Shown here one piece after another: positions 44,494 to 48,101 of a stretch of 48,101 nucleotides of DNA; within the stretch, counting starts at the first letter, position 1, and each line of letters starts with the position of its first letter. The translations under genes were made by a program, and so were the position numbers. The stretch is from Burkholderiales bacterium. GTDB taxonomy: Bacteria; Pseudomonadota; Gammaproteobacteria; Burkholderiales; Burkholderiaceae_C. The notes under the pieces are model-generated. The model did not search any database, was not told the origin of the DNA, and saw only the letters and a list, made by a program, of their open reading frames with translations. Location of the stretch: the NCBI GenBank assembly GCA_947377275.1, contig CANCFV010000014.1, positions 1 to 48,101 of the forward strand, read 5' to 3'.

Positions 44494-44506
44494 GTTTCGG
44501 CTCAGG
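44489..44506. terminator. Hairpin containing both convergent stop codons
   Basis: CCTGAG-TTTCGG-CTCAGG, extendable by one G.T and one G-C pair, holds the TGA of phoD in its left arm and the reverse-strand TGA of the HNH gene in its right arm. There is no T-run on either side, so it is at best a weak two-way terminator. Confidence 0.35.
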
Positions 44507-45068
44507 TCATGTCAAGGCGCAGGCGGCTGTTCAGCGGCACGCTGGCCAGCAAGAAGGCCATCTGGTCGGCCACGATGCGCCTGCCGCGCAAGATCATGTC
44601 TTCGTACACGCTGGGCACGTAGGGCAGGTAATAGAGCTGCCAGCCCAACTCGTCCAACGTGCGGTCGGCCTTGCGCCCATTGCAGCTGCGGCATGCCGTG
44701 ATGCAGTTGCGCCAGGTGTCGTGCCCGCCGCGCGACGTGGGCACGATGTGCTCGCGCGTGAGGTCGTCAAGGTGAAAGTGCCGCCCGCAGTAGGCGCACA
44801 GTTGGCGGTCGCGCGCGAACAATTTGGGGTTGGACAGTGCGGGCTCTTGTCGCCAGGCCCGGCTGGGCACCGCCCCCCGCACCGCGACGATGGGGTGCAA
44901 GGCCAGGCGCGACTGCAGGCCTGTGCGCCTCTGAACGCCTCCGCGCATGACCATGAACGGATCGCCCAGCGTCCAGGCAACCCCATCGTTGGCATACAAC
45001 ACCGCCGCGTCCCTGGCAGAGAGCCAGGCTTGGGGGCGGCCTGACACGTCAAGCTGCAGCACGTCCAT
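44502..45068 (-). CDS. HNH endonuclease family protein
   Basis: 188 residues. The HNH5-type core (about 85-140) has a zinc ribbon CAYCG...CRSCN and the catalytic stretch LTREHIVPTSRGGHDTWRN, ending GRKADRTLDELG. Full-length proteins of this kind are widespread single-copy chromosomal genes in proteobacteria and are not homing enzymes here, since no intron or intein is present. The N-terminal 80 residues (MDVLQLDVSGRPQAWLSARD) are typical of that group. The precise substrate is unknown. Confidence 0.9.
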   Translation of the reverse strand: MDVLQLDVSGRPQAWLSARDAAVLYANDGVAWTLGDPFMVMRGGVQRRTGLQSRLALHPIVAVRGAVPSRAWRQEPALSNPKLFARDRQLCAYCGRHFHLDDLTREHIVPTSRGGHDTWRNCITACRSCNGRKADRTLDELGWQLYYLPYVPSVYEDMILRGRRIVADQMAFLLASVPLNSRLRLDMT

Positions 45069-45230
45069 TGAGCCTCCATGTGGCCATTGGTTGCCACAGG
45101 ATAGATCAGCTTGTGTGACTTCCTCAAGTATCTGGCCCTTGCTGCAGGCCCAGGGTCAGGCCCATCCTGGGTCAAACCCCTTAGTCTGGTGACCCGTTTG
45201 ACTTGACGGGCAGCGCGCGGCGGCAGAAAT

Positions 45231-45249
45231 ACGCAAAAAATATTTGCGT
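45231..45249. repeat. Inverted repeat ACGCAAA/TTTGCGT before the TetR gene
   Basis: A perfect 7-bp inverted repeat with loop AAATA, in the 250-bp gap between the HNH and TetR genes. It has the size of an operator. A second small dyad, CCCGT-TTGACTTG-ACGGG, lies nearby at about 45193-45210. No function can be assigned. Confidence 0.35.
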
Positions 45250-45286
45250 CAGGGTCACACAGGCGCCATCATTTTCTGCAAAATAG

Positions 45287-45298
45287 CACGATCGTTCG
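45287..45298. promoter_or_regulatory. TetR-type operator in its own promoter region
   Basis: CACGATCGTTCG has the palindromic core ACGATCGT, identical to the core of the site at 24572-24583. It lies about 20 bp before the predicted TetR start, a position suited to autorepression. Confidence 0.55.
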
Positions 45299-45318
45299 TT
45301 TTATTCCGAGGTCTGCCT

Positions 45319-46056
45319 TTGTCCGATGTGCTGCCCCCCGACGCCAAGCTTGCCCCCGAGGCAGTGCGCGAGCGTGGGCGAGGCGCACCCAAGGGCCAGC
45401 AGACACGCGCCACCATCCTGGAGGCGGCGCTGAGCCTGGCCTCGCAGATGGGCATCGAGGGGTTGTCCATCGGTGCGCTGGCCGAAGTCACCGGCATGAG
45501 CAAGTCGGGCGTGTTCGCTCACTTTGGCTCGCGTGAAGAGCTGCAGATCTCTGTGATCCGCGAGTACCACGAGCGTTTCGCCGAAGAGGTCTTCTACCCC
45601 GCCATCCAGCAGCCCCGTGGCCTGCCGCGCCTGCGTGCCCTGTTTGACGGGTGGGTCGCCAAGGTCGCCACCGAAATCGATTCGGGCTGCATCTACATCA
45701 GCGGTGCCGTTGAGTTCGACGACCGCCCCGGCCCCGTGCGCGATGCGCTGGCTGGCATGGTCTTGCTGTGGCACGGTGCGCTGGGTCGCGCCATTCGCCT
45801 GGCTGTTGACCTGGGACATTTGCGCGTCGACACCGATCCGATGCAATTGCTGTTTGAAATCCATGGCCTGATCTTGTCGCTCCATCACGATGCGCGTTTT
45901 TTGCGCTCGGCTGGTGCAGAAGAGCGGGCCCGCACGGCGTTCGAGCGAGTGGTTCAGTTCTATGCACTGACCGCGCCTCAAGCGACGTCTGGAGCCGGCG
46001 CACCCCAAGGTGCGTTGCCTGTCAAAGGTGCCACAGCGCCCTTGACCTCTGTTTGA
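45319..46056 (+). CDS. TetR-family regulator, probable beta-oxidation repressor
   Basis: 245 residues. The helix-turn-helix (about 25-75) reads RATILEAALSLASQMGIEGL, then IGALAEVTGMSKSGVFAHFG. The ligand domain resembles the TetR_C_16/YcdC-type group (SGCIYISGAVEFDDRPGPVR). No ATG is available upstream of the helix-turn-helix; a TTG at 45319 with CGAGG eight bases ahead is the best start, with a GTG at 45328 as an alternative. It is 74 bp ahead of an acyl-CoA dehydrogenase gene in the same direction. Acyl-CoA is the likely inducer by analogy with PsrA/FadR-type TetR proteins, but this is inference. Confidence 0.85.
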   Translation: MSDVLPPDAKLAPEAVRERGRGAPKGQQTRATILEAALSLASQMGIEGLSIGALAEVTGMSKSGVFAHFGSREELQISVIREYHERFAEEVFYPAIQQPRGLPRLRALFDGWVAKVATEIDSGCIYISGAVEFDDRPGPVRDALAGMVLLWHGALGRAIRLAVDLGHLRVDTDPMQLLFEIHGLILSLHHDARFLRSAGAEERARTAFERVVQFYALTAPQATSGAGAPQGALPVKGATAPLTSV

Positions 46057-46130
46057 CCCCCCATCGCCTGGCCCTAACGTGATCAGGTTTTCTTCTTTTT
46101 GCGTGCCTTTCTAGACCGAGGAGCTTCACG

Positions 46131-47918
46131 ATGCCTTCATACACCCCCCCACTGCGCGACATGCAATTCGTCATCCATGAGTTGCTGGGTGCTGTCGACG
46201 AGCTGAAAACGATCCCTGCTTACAGCGATCTGGACGCTGACACCGTCAACGCGGTGCTGGAAGAAGGTGGCAAGTTCGCCTCCAAGGTGCTGGCCCCGCT
46301 GAACTTGGTCGGCGATGTGCAAGGCTGCGTTCTCGACAAAGCCACGCACGAAGTCAAGACCCCTGACGGCTTCAAGGCCGCCTACAAGACCTACACCGAA
46401 AACGGCTGGTCTGGCCTGAGCGCCGATCCAGAGTGGGGTGGCCAAGGCATGCCTCAGCTGGTGAACCAGGCTGTCTATGAAATGATGAACTCGGCCAACC
46501 AAGCTTGGACGATGTACCCCGGCCTGAGCCACGGCGCGCACGCCGCCCTGGAAGCCCACGGCTCTGACGAACAAAAGAAGACCTACCTGCCCAAGCTCAC
46601 CAGCGGCGAGTGGACCGGCACGATGTGCCTGACCGAACCCCATTGCGGTACCGACCTGGGCTTGCTGCGCACCAAGGCCGTTCCTCAGGCCGATGGCACC
46701 TACAAAATCACGGGCGCCAAGATCTTCATCTCGGCCGGTGAACACGACATGGCCGAGAACATCGTCCACCTGGTGCTGGCCCGTCTGCCTGACGCGCCTG
46801 AAGGCTCCAAGGGCATCTCGCTGTTCGTCGTGCCCAAGTTCAACGTCAATGCTGACGGCTCGCTCGGTTCGCGCAATGGCATCTTCTGCGCCGGCCTGGA
46901 ACACAAGATGGGCATCCACGGCAACGCCACCGCACAGATCGTGCTGGAAGAAGCCGTCGGTACCTTGGTGGGCAAGCCCCACCGTGGCCTGCCTGCCATG
47001 TTCGTGATGATGAACGGCGCCCGTCTGGGCGTGGGCAACCAGTCGCTGGGCCTGACCCAAGTGGCTTACGAAAACGCCGTGACCTACGCCAAGGACCGCG
47101 TGCAAATGCGTGGCCTGTCGGGTGTCAAGCGTCCTGACCTGGCTGCCGACCCCATCATCGTGCACCCTGACGTGCGCAAGATGCTGCTGACCGCCCGTGC
47201 TTACGCCGAAGGCGCCCGCGCCCTGGTGTACTACGTCGCCATCGAGCTGGACAAGTCGCACAACCACCCTGACGAGGCCGTTCGCAAAGAGTCCGACGAC
47301 ATCGTCGCTTTGCTGACGCCCATCGTGAAGGCCTTCATCACCGACAACGCCTGGGAAGCCACCATGCATTGCCAACAGGTGTACGGCGGTCACGGCTTCA
47401 TCCACGAGTGGGGCATGGAGCAGTTCGTGCGCGACGCCCGCATCAACATGATCTACGAAGGCACCAACACCATCCAGTCGCTGGACCTGTTGGGTCGCAA
47501 GGTCTTGGGTGACGGCGGCGCCAAGTTGACCAAGTTCGGCAAGATGGTGGGCCGTTTCGTCAAAGAAAACGCCGACAACGAAGCCATGCAAGAGTTCACC
47601 AAGCCTTTGGCTGAGCTGGGCCAGAAGGTGCAAGCCTTCACCATGGAAATCGGCATGAAGGGCATGCAAAACCCCGACGAAGTCGGCGCCGCTGCCGTTG
47701 ACTACCTGCGCGTGGTCGGTCACCTGGTGTACTCGTACTTCTTTGCCCGCATGGCCCAGATCGCTCTGGCCAAGCAAGGCGAAGACAAGTTCTATGTTGC
47801 CAAGCTGGCCACGGCTCGCTTCTACTTCGCCAAGCTGTTGCCTGAAGTCGAGACGCTGATGATCACGGCCAAGGCCGGTCTGAAGCCCCTGACTGAAATG
47901 GACGAAGCCCTGTTCTAA
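46131..47918 (+). CDS. Acyl-CoA dehydrogenase, long FadE-like/DmdC-like type (paralogue)
   Basis: 595 residues, collinear with the product of 22689-24509. FAD/substrate motifs are MCLTEPHCGTDL and KIFISAGEHDMAENIVH; the catalytic Glu is in YEGTNTIQSLDL. The C-terminal extension (about 460-595) is present. GAGGAG lies eight bases before the ATG. Codon use is more even in CGT/GCT than in neighbours, which suggests high expression. It sits between its likely TetR regulator and a 3-hydroxyacyl-CoA dehydrogenase gene, the next step but one in beta-oxidation. Confidence 0.94.
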   Translation: MPSYTPPLRDMQFVIHELLGAVDELKTIPAYSDLDADTVNAVLEEGGKFASKVLAPLNLVGDVQGCVLDKATHEVKTPDGFKAAYKTYTENGWSGLSADPEWGGQGMPQLVNQAVYEMMNSANQAWTMYPGLSHGAHAALEAHGSDEQKKTYLPKLTSGEWTGTMCLTEPHCGTDLGLLRTKAVPQADGTYKITGAKIFISAGEHDMAENIVHLVLARLPDAPEGSKGISLFVVPKFNVNADGSLGSRNGIFCAGLEHKMGIHGNATAQIVLEEAVGTLVGKPHRGLPAMFVMMNGARLGVGNQSLGLTQVAYENAVTYAKDRVQMRGLSGVKRPDLAADPIIVHPDVRKMLLTARAYAEGARALVYYVAIELDKSHNHPDEAVRKESDDIVALLTPIVKAFITDNAWEATMHCQQVYGGHGFIHEWGMEQFVRDARINMIYEGTNTIQSLDLLGRKVLGDGGAKLTKFGKMVGRFVKENADNEAMQEFTKPLAELGQKVQAFTMEIGMKGMQNPDEVGAAAVDYLRVVGHLVYSYFFARMAQIALAKQGEDKFYVAKLATARFYFAKLLPEVETLMITAKAGLKPLTEMDEALF

Positions 47919-47934
47919 TCAACAGCGTGCCCTC

Positions 47935-47965
47935 AAAGGGAGTCGGTTTGTACCGGCTCCCTTTT
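47935..47965 (+). terminator. Rho-independent terminator/attenuator after the acyl-CoA dehydrogenase
   Basis: AAAGGGAGTCGGT and ACCGGCTCCCTTT pair over 13 positions with one G.T pair and a TTGT loop, followed by T and CGTCT. It lies 17 bp past the stop and 35 bp before the next ATG, so it should reduce transcription into the hydroxyacyl-CoA dehydrogenase gene. Confidence 0.85.
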
Positions 47966-47999
47966 CGTCTCCCATACCTGAGTTCTGCTAGGAGAGAAC

Positions 48000-48101
48000 A
48001 TGAGTCAATTCAACGTGCGCAAGGTGGCCGTGCTCGGCGCCGGCGTCATGGGCGCCCAGATCGCTGCCCACATGGTCAACTGCAAGGTGCCGGTCGTGTT
48101 G
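48000..48101 (+). CDS. 3-hydroxyacyl-CoA dehydrogenase, N-terminus only
   Basis: Only 34 codons are in the window. MSQFNVRKVAVLGAGVMGAQ has the NAD-binding GxGxxG of 3-hydroxyacyl-CoA dehydrogenases, and the short lead without an enoyl-CoA hydratase domain suggests the long FadN-like or PaaH-like type rather than FadB with hydratase first. AGGAGAG at 47990-47996 supports the start. It belongs to the beta-oxidation block. Confidence 0.85.
   Translation, partial: MSQFNVRKVAVLGAGVMGAQIAAHMVNCKVPVVL

Overview
The window is a 48.1 kb chromosomal segment of a GC-rich betaproteobacterium. The gene families (PhaM phasin, NirB/NirD/NasA order with a NasR-type regulator, paired FadE-like acyl-CoA dehydrogenases, BMP-type transporter with formamidase) point to Burkholderiales, most likely Comamonadaceae; this is inferred from protein flavour, as no rRNA or marker gene is present. 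I saw no tRNA, rRNA, insertion sequence or CRISPR array. The window opens inside fadH and closes inside a 3-hydroxyacyl-CoA dehydrogenase gene.

Layout. 1-5.5 kb: 2,4-dienoyl-CoA reductase (partial), a soluble PAS histidine kinase facing an OmpR-type response regulator, and a Tsr-like chemoreceptor. 5.5-17.2 kb: an assimilatory nitrate/nitrite block. nirB-nirD-nasA-nitrate transporter-FAD reductase read rightward from a leader that carries an NtrC-like dyad, a sigma54 -24/-12 element and two hexaloop hairpins of the ANTAR-target type. Converging on it from the right are nasR (NIT plus ANTAR antiterminator) and a PP2C phosphatase/Ser-Thr kinase fusion, both placed tightly behind a D-Ala-D-Ala carboxypeptidase gene. 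The RNA structure and its presumed binding protein are thus both in the window.

18.5-25.8 kb: a TetR regulator divergent from an SDR and an HSL-family esterase, an acyltransferase, an acyl-CoA dehydrogenase, an internally deleted paiB remnant and a GST. 25.9-28 kb: a bufferin operon (BufA2-type Cys-rich precursor, MNIO enzyme BufB, partner BufC), i.e. a copper-binding RiPP system. 28-38.7 kb: an operon of a BMP-type ABC importer interleaved with formamidase, a BiuH-like biuret hydrolase, a second isochorismatase-fold hydrolase and an AtzH-like protein, bracketed by two closely similar FCD/GntR regulators. I read this as an uptake-plus-hydrolysis system for an amide or ureide nitrogen source; its substrate is not known and it is the best candidate here for an undescribed system.

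38.7-48.1 kb: a GlcD-like FAD oxidase, a small unknown protein, a FIST-domain protein, PhaM, a PhoD phosphatase, an HNH endonuclease, and a TetR-acyl-CoA dehydrogenase-hydroxyacyl-CoA dehydrogenase beta-oxidation block. A near-identical ACGATCGT-centred palindrome lies upstream of both this TetR gene and the acyl-CoA dehydrogenase at 22.7-24.5 kb, suggesting one beta-oxidation regulon spread over 20 kb.
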